Part shown: one piece after another, positions 25,439 to 35,400 of the stretch
Numbering within the stretch: position 1 is the stretch's first letter
Layout: each line of letters begins with the position of its first letter
Origin: Nostoc indistinguendum CM1-VF10
Lineage (GTDB): Bacteria > Cyanobacteriota > Cyanobacteriia > Cyanobacteriales > Nostocaceae
NCBI GenBank assembly: GCA_019359215.1
Contig: JAHHHS010000017.1
Location: 1 to 64,000, forward strand
Direction: 5' to 3'
DNA length: 64,000 bases
Notes under the pieces: generated by a model
The model's database searches: none
What the model was told of the DNA's origin: nothing
The model's input: the letters and a program-made list of their open reading frames with translations, nothing else
Made by a program: the position numbers and the translations under genes

Positions 25439-26062
25439 ATGACTTTATCTAACGAGTTATGGGCAGCAAATCAAGACCTAGCCCAAACTTGCCTAGAGCA
25501 TCCTTTTGTTCAAAGCATTGGCGATGGTACTCTTGAGCAGGTTAAATTTGCTTACTACGTAGGGCAAGATGCTTTTTTCTTAGAAGCTTTTGCCCGTGCG
25601 TACAGTATTGCCGCAGCGAAAGCACCAGACTGGTTAGGTTTCACCACATTTCATAACTTAGCTAGTGGAGTTTTAGAAGAACTGCGATTGCATAGTGGCT
25701 ATGCTTCCCAGTGGGGAGTAAATTTGCATTCTGTGGAACCAGGAACTGCTACTCGCCGCTATACTGACTTTTTGTTAGCAACTGCTTGGGGTGGAGATGT
25801 GGGTTTAACTGCTGCGGCGATGTCTCCCTGTATGCGTTTGTATTCCTTTCTGGGAGAAAAGTTAGCCTGTAACGGCATTCCTAATCATCAATATGCAGAC
25901 TGGATTCGTACTTACAGTAGCGCAGACTTTCAACCACTAACACAACAATTAGAAAGTTTAGTTAACAATTATGCCATTAGCAATTCTGTTGTGCATTCAA
26001 CCTACCGTTATGCTATGTTTTGCGAACGCGACTTTTTTCAGGCTGCGTGGATTTTGGAGTAG
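25439..26062 (+). CDS. tenA: TenA/thiaminase II family protein
   Basis: 207 residues of the all-helical TenA fold. Key runs are HPFVQSIGDGTLEQVKFAYYVGQDAFFLEAFARAY, ELRLHSGYASQWGV and AAMSPCMRLYSFLGEKLA, with the active-site cysteine in SPC. TenA proteins hydrolyse aminopyrimidines or thiamine breakdown products to salvage the HMP precursor. thiD for the next step is in this window but 34 kb away. The C-terminus FCERDFFQAAW is typical. Some cyanobacterial TenA homologues have other substrates. Confidence 0.85.
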   Translation: MTLSNELWAANQDLAQTCLEHPFVQSIGDGTLEQVKFAYYVGQDAFFLEAFARAYSIAAAKAPDWLGFTTFHNLASGVLEELRLHSGYASQWGVNLHSVEPGTATRRYTDFLLATAWGGDVGLTAAAMSPCMRLYSFLGEKLACNGIPNHQYADWIRTYSSADFQPLTQQLESLVNNYAISNSVVHSTYRYAMFCERDFFQAAWILE

Positions 26063-26123
26063 TTTGCCTAATTAAGTCGGAGAGAGAAATTCAACAACCT
26101 ATCACAGCAGATACGCGTATATT

Positions 26124-26279
26124 TTAAGTAATCCATATCAGATTAACTTTGTCCTCCTTCATCCCCATACGTACTATAAATTCATGTCCCTCATCAGCAA
26201 AACTCACCTTCCATAAATAGGTCTGAGTTTCTCCTTGTTTGAGATGACCGAAGTAAGCAACTGTATAACCCTCAGACAT
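26124..26279 (-). CDS. Short ORF, possible gene fragment, 51 aa
   Basis: ATG at 26279 to TAA at 26124. The translation MSEGYTVAYFGHLKQGETQT continues with YLWKVSFADEGHEFIVRMGM and looks like a beta-sheet domain end. An in-frame stop lies about 30 nt upstream. There is no Shine-Dalgarno. It may be the C-terminal remnant of a larger gene. The function is unknown. Confidence 0.35.
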   Translation of the reverse strand: MSEGYTVAYFGHLKQGETQTYLWKVSFADEGHEFIVRMGMKEDKVNLIWIT

Positions 26280-26431
26280 ACGTGGAATTAGCGGGGAGCT
26301 ACTATCCTTTCACCTAAAAACTAAATTTTTTTGCAAAAAGTCAAAATTCTTACAAAACTTTGCATTCTTCGTTTTCAAACTACTGCCTCCTTTCTCTAGC
26401 CACAATTCACAGTTGGATTAATAGAATTTTA

Positions 26432-27262
26432 TCATTGGGGTAGATTCTTTGTTCCCGAGCCTCGATAAATTCGCTCCATTTGTTCGGGAGAAAGCACTGT
26501 CATTGGAAACCATTCACGTGCGGAAATAGGAAGTTCCTCGGACGATTGGGACGCCTGTTGTTGAGTTTTAGTGAAATGTATTTCCACATTGCTACTTAAA
26601 GGTGGGCTAATTAATGTCTCATCTATCTTTGATGGGGAAAGCTGATTTTGGAGCAAGACATAGGCGTGTTTTTGTGGTTCGTATGACAAAATTTCTCCTG
26701 TCTCAATTTGATAAATCCAAGCATAAATACTGAGTTTTCCTTGGTGAAGCTTAGAACGAATCACCGGATAAGTCCGTAAATTTTCGATTTGCGTGAGTAC
26801 ATTCTCAGCAATAATTATTTCTAACAGTTCTTCCCCTTCATAATGGCTATAATTATCTTTCACCAGTCGTCGGGTTGCCTCTGTATACTTGAGCCAATCA
26901 TGTACAAGTGGCATTTCTACCCGCAAGCTGTCTAACTTCATTAACCCTTTCATCGCACCACAATGTGAGTGACCACAGACAATAATTTGTTGAATATCTA
27001 ATGCTTGAATAGCATATTCAATTGTTGCCCCTTCCCCACCATTAGTCGCACCAAATGGTGGAATAATGTTGCCTGCATTGCGGATAACAAACAATTCACC
27101 TAATCCGGCTTGCGTAATCAGGTTTGGGTCAATACGCGAATCTGAACAAGTAATAAATAGCACTCTGGGCTTTTGACCATGAGAAAGTTGTTCAAACAGT
27201 TCTTCATTTGCAGAAAAATAACTACTTTTGAATTCGCGCAAACCTTTAATCAGTTTTTTCAT
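26432..27262 (-). CDS. ccaA: Beta-class carbonic anhydrase, CcaA type
   Basis: 276 residues from the ATG at 27262; the TTG frame adds 7. It interconverts CO2 and bicarbonate. The zinc ligands are C39, H98 and C101, with the D41-R43 dyad (CSDSR and CGHSHCGAMKG), numbering that coincides with Synechocystis CcaA. The long C-terminal extension, ending PMTVLSPEQMERIYRGSG, is the CcaA-type tail that binds the carboxysome scaffold CcmM. It should release CO2 inside beta-carboxysomes. It stands alone with long flanking intergenic regions. Confidence 0.85.
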   Translation of the reverse strand: MKKLIKGLREFKSSYFSANEELFEQLSHGQKPRVLFITCSDSRIDPNLITQAGLGELFVIRNAGNIIPPFGATNGGEGATIEYAIQALDIQQIIVCGHSHCGAMKGLMKLDSLRVEMPLVHDWLKYTEATRRLVKDNYSHYEGEELLEIIIAENVLTQIENLRTYPVIRSKLHQGKLSIYAWIYQIETGEILSYEPQKHAYVLLQNQLSPSKIDETLISPPLSSNVEIHFTKTQQQASQSSEELPISAREWFPMTVLSPEQMERIYRGSGTKNLPQ

Positions 27263-28590
27263 AAAAGTACCGTAAGTGAACAAGTAAAACTTTAAATTGA
27301 TTTACGAAAAATGGCTCTTCAGTTCTTTTTATGGAGTCGAATAATAAATAAAACCTAATCAGAGCCTATATTCCTTGCTATGACTGGATTTTAAATTTTT
27401 GAACCTTTCTATAAAATGGCTATTTTAATGCCATACCATAAAACCAACGCAAGAGCCCGAAAAATTTAATTGGAGAATTAAATAACCATGTACCAGCAAA
27501 AACAAAAGTTGGTTTATTTTATACCATCGAATATTGCTTATAACAAAGGTAAATTGCAGCAAAGTAGATGACCCATTTAAGTAATTAAGTACTTGCTGCC
27601 AAAGAAAACCAAGATTTAAAACTTGGCAGAACCCTGCAAAACCAAACTTCAAGTTGTTAGATACAATTCACTAACACTTTATTTATGAAATGGGTAATAA
27701 TATCTATAAATAGATTGACTCAATTATCGACTTTTGCCATTATACCATCGGCTTAGTTAAAGGGTGAAATTTGTTATTGCATTGTTTAAGCTGTCTTGCA
27801 AAACTACCCTCTTTGGCGGCAGGTTTAATATGAATCAATCTGCAATTAGTAATAATTTTGCTATTTTATCCTTCCACTCATCTAATTTCTCATTTTTTAT
27901 CTGCATAAGCAATCCTCTACTGCGGAAATTTTGCCAACAGCTTTTTAATGACTATCTGCTCTCGTCGGCTCATTATTTTAGCACGCGAGCAAGTACTTAA
28001 AGCTTGGGTTTTGTCTTAAAATCTCAGCCATCTAGGGTATTTCCAGCTTCCAGTCTGCAATTGAGACCTAACTCGCTCTAAAATCGATGGTGTTTACCTC
28101 GTGTTCACGAGGGCTAAAACCCTAATTTTTACGTTGATTTCCAAAAGTTTGAGATTTACTGATTAATATTTCTGATAATGGCCAAAACTTTACTTTACTA
28201 TTATTCACTACCTTTGCGACTTGACAAGAGGTTAACACTGATTAAATAAAACAAGAGGGATACGACCCAAAAAGGTAAGAATAGTGAAAAACCTGGTCAA
28301 TAAAATTGACTCAGGTTTGTGGAACAGTTTTTTTTGATAAAAGTACTTGGTAAAAGTACATTTGTCTAGATTAGTTAGTACCAGTAAAAAAACTGTCATA
28401 GTCGGAATCAGGTAAGTAATCACCTAAGAAATATATTAAAAAGGGCGATCTAAAAACATTTCTACACTTAAGTATTAGATGTTACCTGTAACATCAATAT
28501 TTTTCTGGTATAAGCAACAAAAAAAAGCGGGAGCTATACTTTTAATGCGTTTGCCCTAGTAGTCAATTATAGCTAAAATTATTAGGTTTT
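27263..28590. other. Long AT-rich intergenic region
   Basis: About 1.3 kb without a supported gene; the open frames found have no coding character. At 28097-28122 a perfect CCTCGTG/CACGAGG palindrome is followed by GGGCTAAAACCC and AATTTTT, resembling a transposon-end or terminator structure. No transposase remnant could be identified. Confidence 0.45.
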
Positions 28591-28740
28591 ATGTTTAAAA
28601 TACCGACATTTATTTTTGTAATGTTATCTATGTTTTATATTCTAATTTTAAAGGATGCTGACACATCTATGGTTTATATGCTTGGTGCAATAGTTTGTAC
28701 ACTATTATTAATAAACAATAAACTGTCACCTCGAAATTAG
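28591..28740 (+). CDS. Possible small membrane protein, 49 aa
   Basis: ATG at 28591, TAG at 28738-28740. MFKIPTFIFVMLSMFYILIL and VYMLGAIVCTLLLI form two hydrophobic segments joined by KDADTSM, and the C-terminus is basic (NNKLSPRN). The positive residues at the ends suggest a hairpin in the membrane. The Shine-Dalgarno is weak (TTAGG). It is not recognised. Confidence 0.35.
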   Translation: MFKIPTFIFVMLSMFYILILKDADTSMVYMLGAIVCTLLLINNKLSPRN

Positions 28741-28810
28741 TTTGTTAAAATAAATATTTAATTAATATGTATGAATATGTGTTATTATTGCACTTCGCAT
28801 TTTAACCAAT

Positions 28811-29386
28811 TCACCAGATATCTTCAAAATGAAGCACAAATCCAGGTAGCACATCTTCTCCTGATAAACTAGAAGGAGATTGCAGTAATTCAACATCTCT
28901 ACCAGAGCGATAAATTTCTACTTGCTGAGTCTCTAAATCAATTAACCAACCTAATATAGCACCGCTGTCTTGGTACTCTTGCATTTTATTTTGTAGTCTT
29001 ATTAAACAATCAGTATCAGAACGCAATTCCACGACACAATCAGGACATACAGGCGGAAATCTCTCTTTTTGCTCCTGTGTAAGAGAATTCCATTTGTCAC
29101 GTCTTAACCAAGATACGTCAGGCGATCGCACTGCCCCATTTGGTAAAATAAACCCAACCGAAGAACCAAAAACTATACCTAGTGACTCATCACGATTCCA
29201 CACTCCAAGTTGAGCAGTTAAGTTAGCATTGCGGTTGCTGGTTAAACCTCCGACTAAAGGCATTAGTAGCAATGTGCCATCAGCATTACGCTCAAATCTG
29301 ATTAATTCATTTATCTGACATAACTGGAAGAATTGCTCATCTGTTATTTGAAGAACAGGAGCAAAGTTGATAGTTAAGGCATCCAT
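28811..29386 (-). CDS. Uma2 family endonuclease (DUF820)
   Basis: 191 residues from ATG 29386; the frame extends nine codons upstream. This is the PD-(D/E)XK-like Uma2 family, very abundant in cyanobacteria. Features are LQITDEQFFQLCQIN at the start, a GSSVGFILPNGAVRSPDVSWLRRD segment, CPDCVVELRSDTD with the catalytic E-x-R, and GAILGWLIDLETQQVEIYR. Its role is uncertain; many copies accompany toxin-antitoxin pairs and mobile regions, as here. Confidence 0.88.
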   Translation of the reverse strand: MDALTINFAPVLQITDEQFFQLCQINELIRFERNADGTLLLMPLVGGLTSNRNANLTAQLGVWNRDESLGIVFGSSVGFILPNGAVRSPDVSWLRRDKWNSLTQEQKERFPPVCPDCVVELRSDTDCLIRLQNKMQEYQDSGAILGWLIDLETQQVEIYRSGRDVELLQSPSSLSGEDVLPGFVLHFEDIW

Positions 29387-29468
29387 AAAAAAATTCAACT
29401 TGAATATTCCCATAAAAATGCCGAAGGCGAATGCACTTTAGTGAAAAAAATATTTAGAATGATTGACT

Positions 29469-29807
29469 CTAAGTATTGATTACTTTATCCGCAGCACCAG
29501 TTAATATTTCATCCATCCAAGCATTTATGCTTTTGCCAGCCTTTTTAGCAGCAATAAATATTTTGCGGTGGTGTTCTGGAGTTGTGCGGAATGGAAGTTT
29601 ACCAGAGAATGGTTTATCAGGCTCCTCTCCTAGTTCTTCACAGAAAGCAAGATAATCATCAACAGAAATTTGAAATTCTTGACGCGCTTCCTCTACAGTT
29701 TTTGCCTTAAAGGTAATTACGTCATTAATATCTAGGACTTGACCAAAAAGTATTCCCGCTTCTACATCTACTTCTATACTAGCTGTGTATCCTTTATAAG
29801 TGATCAT
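29469..29807 (-). CDS. HicB-type antitoxin with DNA-binding domain (second pair)
   Basis: 112 residues. The N-terminal HicB fold (MITYKGYTASIEVDVEAGIL...GQVLDINDVITFKAKTVEEA) is followed by a ribbon-helix-helix-like C-terminus (LPFRTTPEHHRKIFIAAKKAGKSINAWMDEIL) that should bind the operator. It overlaps the preceding hicA by 4 nt (ATGA-type). Confidence 0.9.
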   Translation of the reverse strand: MITYKGYTASIEVDVEAGILFGQVLDINDVITFKAKTVEEARQEFQISVDDYLAFCEELGEEPDKPFSGKLPFRTTPEHHRKIFIAAKKAGKSINAWMDEILTGAADKVINT

Positions 29808-30064
29808 ATTTCAATTCCTGCCTTAATTAAAAATTCTCTAACAGATTTGACTGCTCCTTTATCTGCCTCATTTTGAGGATGCGGTTCGTGAAAAACAGCT
29901 TTCACATCATTTAATTTCACACGAACCCGCGAACTTCTACCTTGAGTAATATCAGCACCGAGAGCTATAAATAAACTTTTAATATCTTTCCAAAGAATAT
30001 TAGATGGTACAGGATTTGTAAAAATTAACTCTAAAATCTGACGTTGTTTGTTATTGAGATCCAT
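29804..30064 (-). CDS. HicA-type toxin (second pair)
   Basis: 86 residues. IWKDIKSLFIALGADITQGRSSRVRVKLNDVKAVFHEPHP-like core of the larger HicA subfamily, followed by DKGAVKSVREFLIKAGI. The catalytic His is in VFHEPHP. It is translated ahead of its HicB antitoxin with a 4-nt overlap and is unrelated at sequence level to the first HicA pair. Confidence 0.88.
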   Translation of the reverse strand: MDLNNKQRQILELIFTNPVPSNILWKDIKSLFIALGADITQGRSSRVRVKLNDVKAVFHEPHPQNEADKGAVKSVREFLIKAGIEI

Positions 30065-30285
30065 TTAATCAATACAATTACAGCCATCTTACAGTTAAGT
30101 TGAATATAGCCACAGATTTAATGATATCATATTATGATATCGTTGAAAATATAAAAGCGTAGCTGGGGTACACTGCAGCTCCAAAATTTCCCAAAGTGCG
30201 TTAGCGTAGCTCACCGTAGGTATCGCCTTATTTAGGCATTCAATTATCAATTTTGTGAAGTTGCCAATACTATTGCTGACTCCTA

Positions 30286-30615
30286 TCACAACCCCAACCA
30301 ATACCGCAAGGATTGCTCTAAAAGTTCAGCATCAGCATCAGCTAACTTACCAATCACTTTGACAACTAAGCTTTTATGCACTGTGTATAAACCTCTCTTG
30401 ACTGCTATAGCCACGTTTAGCCCTGCTGCTGCCCATTCAGACAAGACAAACTCACCTTCTAGCAATGCTCCAGTTTTGCTCGTCAAGGGCGTGATTAAAA
30501 TGTCTTGAGAAACGTGTGGCGCACTTACAACAACAGCAGGTCTAACTTTTGAACTGGACAAATCTGAAAAGGGATACTGAACCAAAATGATGTCATTTTT
30601 AGAGTAGTTCGGCAT
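30286..30615 (-). CDS. PemK/MazF family mRNA interferase toxin
   Basis: 109 residues from ATG 30615, chosen because GAGG lies 9 nt ahead and the MazF fold begins there: MPNYSKNDIILVQYPFSDLSSSKVRPAVVVS, then ITPLTSKTG. The catalytic Arg (VRP) and Thr/Ser are present. It overlaps the upstream antitoxin by 17 nt. The open frame itself runs 26 codons further upstream, within the antitoxin gene. Confidence 0.88.
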   Translation of the reverse strand: MPNYSKNDIILVQYPFSDLSSSKVRPAVVVSAPHVSQDILITPLTSKTGALLEGEFVLSEWAAAGLNVAIAVKRGLYTVHKSLVVKVIGKLADADAELLEQSLRYWLGL

Positions 30616-30817
30616 AGACATCATCCTCAGCGTTATCCCAAACTGATGAGAGTGATGTTTGACTGGTTTGAAGCCAAAATTCAGTTTCATCATCAGGAAG
30701 CAGCGTCACTAACACTCTTGTCCCTTCCGGTAATTCCTCTGACTCTAACAATTCGATTTTTCCTTCCCGAACAGTAGCCCAAAGCGTTTTTAGCATATCT
30801 GTTTTATGAATAGTCAT
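30599..30817 (-). CDS. Antitoxin partner of the PemK/MazF toxin
   Basis: 72 residues. The middle REGKIELLESEELPEGTRVLVTLLPDD is the short beta-strand segment found in many cyanobacterial antitoxins next to PemK. The C-terminus (SVWDNAEDDVYAELL) is acidic and probably binds the toxin. It is the first gene of the pair. Confidence 0.8.
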   Translation of the reverse strand: MTIHKTDMLKTLWATVREGKIELLESEELPEGTRVLVTLLPDDETEFWLQTSQTSLSSVWDNAEDDVYAELL

Positions 30818-30880
30818 GCTTTAATTTTATGCTTCGATAGTTTATGAAGAGCGATGTCTACGACGGGCTACGCCTACGCC

Positions 30881-31045
30881 TTACAGAAAACCTCAAGAAC
30901 TAAGCGATCGCTTGTTGTGAAAGAGTAGTGCGATCGCCTTGCAGAAAACCTCAAAAATAAAGCGTAGATGCATAGCAGCTTGTCATTAGACATCGCCTGT
31001 TGTGGAAGGGTGAGTGCGATCACTTTGCAGAAAACCTCAAAAACA
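30881..31045. repeat. Direct repeats TGCAGAAAACCTCAA with HIP1 sites
   Basis: Three copies of a unit beginning (C)TTRCAGAAAACCTCAA (about 30882, 30939, 31023). They are separated by GCGATCGC-type sequence and GTTGTGGAAGGGTGAGTGCG. Spacing is about 57 and 84 nt. The block lies just downstream of the broken metacaspase gene. It is not a CRISPR: units are few and spacers resemble each other. Confidence 0.6.
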
Positions 31046-31063
31046 TAGCCATCGCGCTCTGCA

Positions 31064-32263
31064 CTAATTTATCAGAAGATTAATAGGAACTTCGGCTTTA
31101 AGTACAGCCTCGACTGCTGGGTTAAAATTGACAGTATATTGACGAATAATTGTCAGTTGCTCCCACGTTAAGCGACCTTCCTGATGTTGTAATAGCATCC
31201 GTAATAAATCTGGATCGTGATCTAATTTTCTTTGCTTAACTAGTGCATCTTTGTTTTCTTTAAATTGTAGGTTCACCTCTTTGAGAAGATATTGCAATGG
31301 ATCAATATTCTCTGGTAATGACTGCATTTTTCTTTCTTCTATACGCTCTAGCATTTCACTAAAATAGTATAGAATAGCGTATGTTGTATAAGAAAGCTTG
31401 AGAACTTCTTCAGTTTCGTTGAGATTAGTTTTTATATTTGGTATCTGAACAGCAGTATCTATTGAATTATCTTCCGTAGTTTCTACTTGTGCTGTGTTGA
31501 TTACAATTCTTTCTTTCGTTAATGTTTTAGCAATAAGGATTTTGTAACCCTCTCTAACTGCATATATTTGTGGCCTCATGACTGGACTAACTTCTTGAAC
31601 TTTCGAGCTGACGTACTCATGCAACTCAGAAACAGAAATCCAACCATCATTATCTAAATCTGCGGCTCTAGTTGCCATTCCTTCAACAAGGCAACTGGTG
31701 TAAATTGATAATTCACTACTCTCCTGTTCAAACGAATATTGAGTTGAGGTACTAGATGTGAGGACGGCCCGACCCTCACCTCCTAGCTACTTTCTAATAT
31801 CTATTAATGAGTCGTCATTTTTTGCCATCATACTGTCGGCAAAAGCACCACTAAAACAACTATCGAGAATCACTACTTGCCGCTTAGAACGACTACGATT
31901 CATACTTTCATGTATAATGTTTGCAGCAACTGCGGTTGAGCGAATCAACTCTCCTTTAGAAGTTTTGCGGGTGCTGCGGGTTGCTAGAAAAAGCCTGCCC
32001 GTATCATCTTTAATGCCATGACCGGAAAAGAACAACAGTAACAAGTCATCCTTTTGACGACCTGCAAACAGATTCTCAATTCCTTCCTCCATCATTTGGC
32101 GCTCAGGATTTTTCAGCACACAAATATCTATCTCAGCAAAGCCGCCAATGTGTGGGTTTATTAGTACTTGCCAAATGGCCTCAACATCTTTAACAGCACT
32201 TGGTAGCGGGTTTAACCCAAGTTCATACTCACTAACTCCAACCAGCAATGCCACCTTAGCCAT
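31064..32263 (-). pseudogene. Metacaspase-like C14 peptidase interrupted by an amber codon
   Basis: One frame of 400 codons with an in-frame TAG at 31789-31787 (codon 159). Upstream part: MAKVALLVGVSEYELGLNPL, catalytic H82 in FFSGHGIKDD and C136 in LDSCFSGAF. Right after the TAG the family sequence continues (LGGEGRAVLTSSTSTQYSFE), then the EF-hand-like loop DLDNDGWISVSE and a helical C-terminal region. Gln is the likely original residue (CAG to TAG). The truncated 158-residue protein keeps both catalytic residues but lacks the rest of the fold. Nonsense mutation or suppression are the alternatives. It starts at ATG 32263. Confidence 0.85.
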
Positions 32264-32419
32264 TCAGGATCTCCTATTAATAAACTCTCACGATTTCGGC
32301 TTTGAGTAAATCACTACAAATTTAATCACTTCATAATACTTTAATTTTAGAAATGCTTCTGGAATCAAGCTGGTATTAAAAACTTTGATTCACTAGTGAT
32401 TGCCTAATCAATTTCAAAC

Positions 32420-32444
32420 AAAAAAAGGAGCCTTTAGTGGCTCC
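32420..32444 (-). terminator. Terminator of chlH
   Basis: On the minus strand GGAGCC pairs with GGCTCC across 6 nt and is followed by seven T. It lies about 50 nt after the chlH stop. Confidence 0.85.
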
Positions 32445-32495
32445 AATTTATACAATATTAGCTGCAAAGCTTAGATAAATACTTATTCTTCCAAC

Positions 32496-35400
32496 CTACT
32501 CAATTCCTTCAATCCGGTCTTCAACCTCTTGGTACAACTCGCGCAGACGATCTAAATTATCTTCGCTAGTCTCCCAATAACCGCGTCCATTGACTTCCAG
32601 CAAAGTTGATACAATCTTGCGGAAAGAATGGGGATTAAGGTTCAGCAACCGTTTCTGCATTTCTTCATCTTTAATGAAGGTTTCGTTAGTATCCTCATAA
32701 ATCCAGTTATCCACAGCGCCGGCTGTCGCACTCCAACCTGTGGTATTCACCAAGCGCTTGGAGAGTTCGCGCACACCTTCGTAACCGTGAGACAGCATCC
32801 CCTCGTACCATTTGGGATTTAATAATTTGGTACGCGCATCCAAACGCACGGTTTCTGATAATGTCCGCACTTGGGTGTTAGCTGTGGTTGTGTCTGCAAT
32901 ATAAGATGCTGGTTTTTTACCATCACCCCGCAGACTTGCCACCAGCTTAGTGGGATCTGAATCGAAGTAATGGGATACGTCCGTTAAGCTAATCTCGGAA
33001 GAATCCAAATTTTGGAAAGTTGCATCAGCAGTTTTCAATGTACTTTCAAAAATCTGCCGGGATTCGTCCATGATTCCGGGGTTATCGGAATTGAAGGAGA
33101 AGGATTTCCGGTTGAGATACATTTCTTGCAACTCGGCTTCGCTATCCCAAGTGCTGTTTTCTACCGCCAAGTTGATATTTGACGAGTAGGAACCAGAAGC
33201 ATTGGAGAAAACGCGCGTCGCAGCTTGACGCAGATTAATCCCCATATCTTCAGCTTGCTGCAAAGCGTGTTTGCGAACAAAGTTCATTTCTAAGGGTTCA
33301 TCCGCCTCAGCTGCCATCTTCACCCCTTGGTCTAGCAGGTTCATTTGGTTGATGAACAAGTCGCGGAATACACCAGAACAGTTGATTACTACATCAATTC
33401 TGGGTCGTCCCAACTCTTCTAGAGATATCAATTCCAACTTGTTCACCCGTCCCAAGGCATCGGGAACTGGGCGCACGCCCACCATCCACATAATTTGCGC
33501 TAGGGATTCACCGTAAGTTTTGATATTATCGGTTCCCCAAAGGACGCAGGCGATGGTTTCTGGCCATTTTCCATCATTTTCAGCCTTGTTACGTACCAGA
33601 AGCCTGTCTACAACGATTTTGGCTGATTGGACTGCTGCTGTTGTTGGGATGGATTGCGGATCTAAAGCATGGATATTCTTACCTGTGGGCAATACATCCG
33701 GGTTGCGGATGGGATCGCCACCAGGACCGGGTAAGATGTACTCACCTTCCAAGCCTCTGAGTAATGCTCCCAGTTCGTTGTCGGCACAAACTTGTTGCAA
33801 GCAGAATTCCAAATACTCAAGTAGGGGTTTTAGGGCGGCGGTGTCAACTTTGGGATAACCTGCTTTATGCAATGCTTCCACCCAAGGTTCTTTTTTACCC
33901 ATGTTGAAAAAATTCAACCGAGAAACCAAAGAAACTCGTCCTTCCGCGTCGATTTGCTCGTGGACAAGGGCGGTAACTGCTGCACGGGTTGCTAAAGTGA
34001 TATCTTGCAACAACTGGACATCTTCTAAAATGCCTCTGTCATTATTTTGATAAATATCGTCAATGTTACGCCCAATGCTATTGGCGATAATTCCCGGCAA
34101 GCCTTGAAGTCCTTCTTCTTGACGATCTAGACTAGCAATGTTGACGAGAGTTGCGATCGCTTCTTCTGCACTTGGCGGTTTACCAATAACGTGTAAACCA
34201 CAAGGCAACAATCGAGACTCGATTTCCATCAACTTGCGGTAGACGTTGCCAACAATATTATCCCGCTCATCGGTACTCATGTCTCTGGCATCGGTTTCTG
34301 GCAGGTTAATATCCTTATCCAGATTCACGATCCGGCATTTATCCATGATGCTGTTGACAATGGAAACACCGCGTCCACTATCTTTCAAGGTTTGGTAGGA
34401 AGCAATTAATTCGCTGAGTTCCTTCAAACCTTTATACAAACCAGCATTTTCTGCTGGTGGTGTCAAGTAAGAAATTGTTTCGGCATAACTCCGGCGTTTG
34501 GCAATTGTCGCCTCACTCGGATTATTCGCTGCGTAGTAATACAGGTTGGGAATTGAGCCAATTAAGTTATCTGGATAACAATCACCAGACATCCCCATCT
34601 GTTTACCTGGCATGAATTCCAAGGAACCGTGTGTACCAAAGTGCAGCACAGCATCAGCTTTCCAAACTTGCTCTAGGTAAGTGTAGTAAGCAGCAAAACC
34701 GTGGTGAGGACTAGCTGAACGGGAGAACAACAGCCGCATCGGGTCGCCTTCGTAACCAAATGTAGGTTGCACACCGATGAAGACGTTACCGAATTGCTTA
34801 CCATAAATCAGCAGATTTTGCCCATCGCTGTTAAGATGTCCCGGAGGTGGGCCCCAGTTTTCCTCTAGGCGGTGAGAGTATGGGGTCAATGCCTCATACT
34901 CAGGAACCGACATTTTATAAGCAACGTTCAGTTCTGGGCTGTTGTACTGCGCTTGAGCATCGTGGATGACTTCTTGCATCAATGCTTCGGCTGATTCTGG
35001 CAATTCTGGTAAGTCGTAGCCGTTATTTTTGAGGCCTTTCATCACCTCGTAGATGGAGCCGAATACATCCAAGTAAGCGGCGGTTCCCACGTTGCCTTTA
35101 TCTGGCGGGAAGCTGAAAACGGTAATGGCGACTTTTTTATCAAGCTTCGGCTTGCGGCGGAGGTTAGCCCATTTTAGGGCGCGTTCGGCTACAGCTTCAA
35201 CCCGATCGCGCAGTGCGATCGCTTTTCCTGTAGTCCCATCTCTACCTGATAAAATTATCGGCTCAATTGCCCCATCCAATTCAGGAATCGCAATTTGCAA
35301 AGCTACTTGAATTGGATGCAAGCCTAAATCGCTATCCATCCACTCTTCTGTGGTTTGGAATACTAAGGGTAATGCCACCATGTAAGGACGGTTTAAGCGT

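Noticed and set aside
25380..25440. TPP riboswitch before tenA (and before thiD near 60410)
   Set aside because: No CUGAGA/ACCUGAUC-type thi-box elements are visible at either place.
27425..28000. Short frames in the long gap after ccaA
   Set aside because: Composition is that of AT-rich noncoding DNA, with no start signals or recognisable motifs.
30881..31045. Possible CRISPR array
   Set aside because: Only three imperfect units, uneven spacing, and spacers that resemble each other and contain HIP1 sites.
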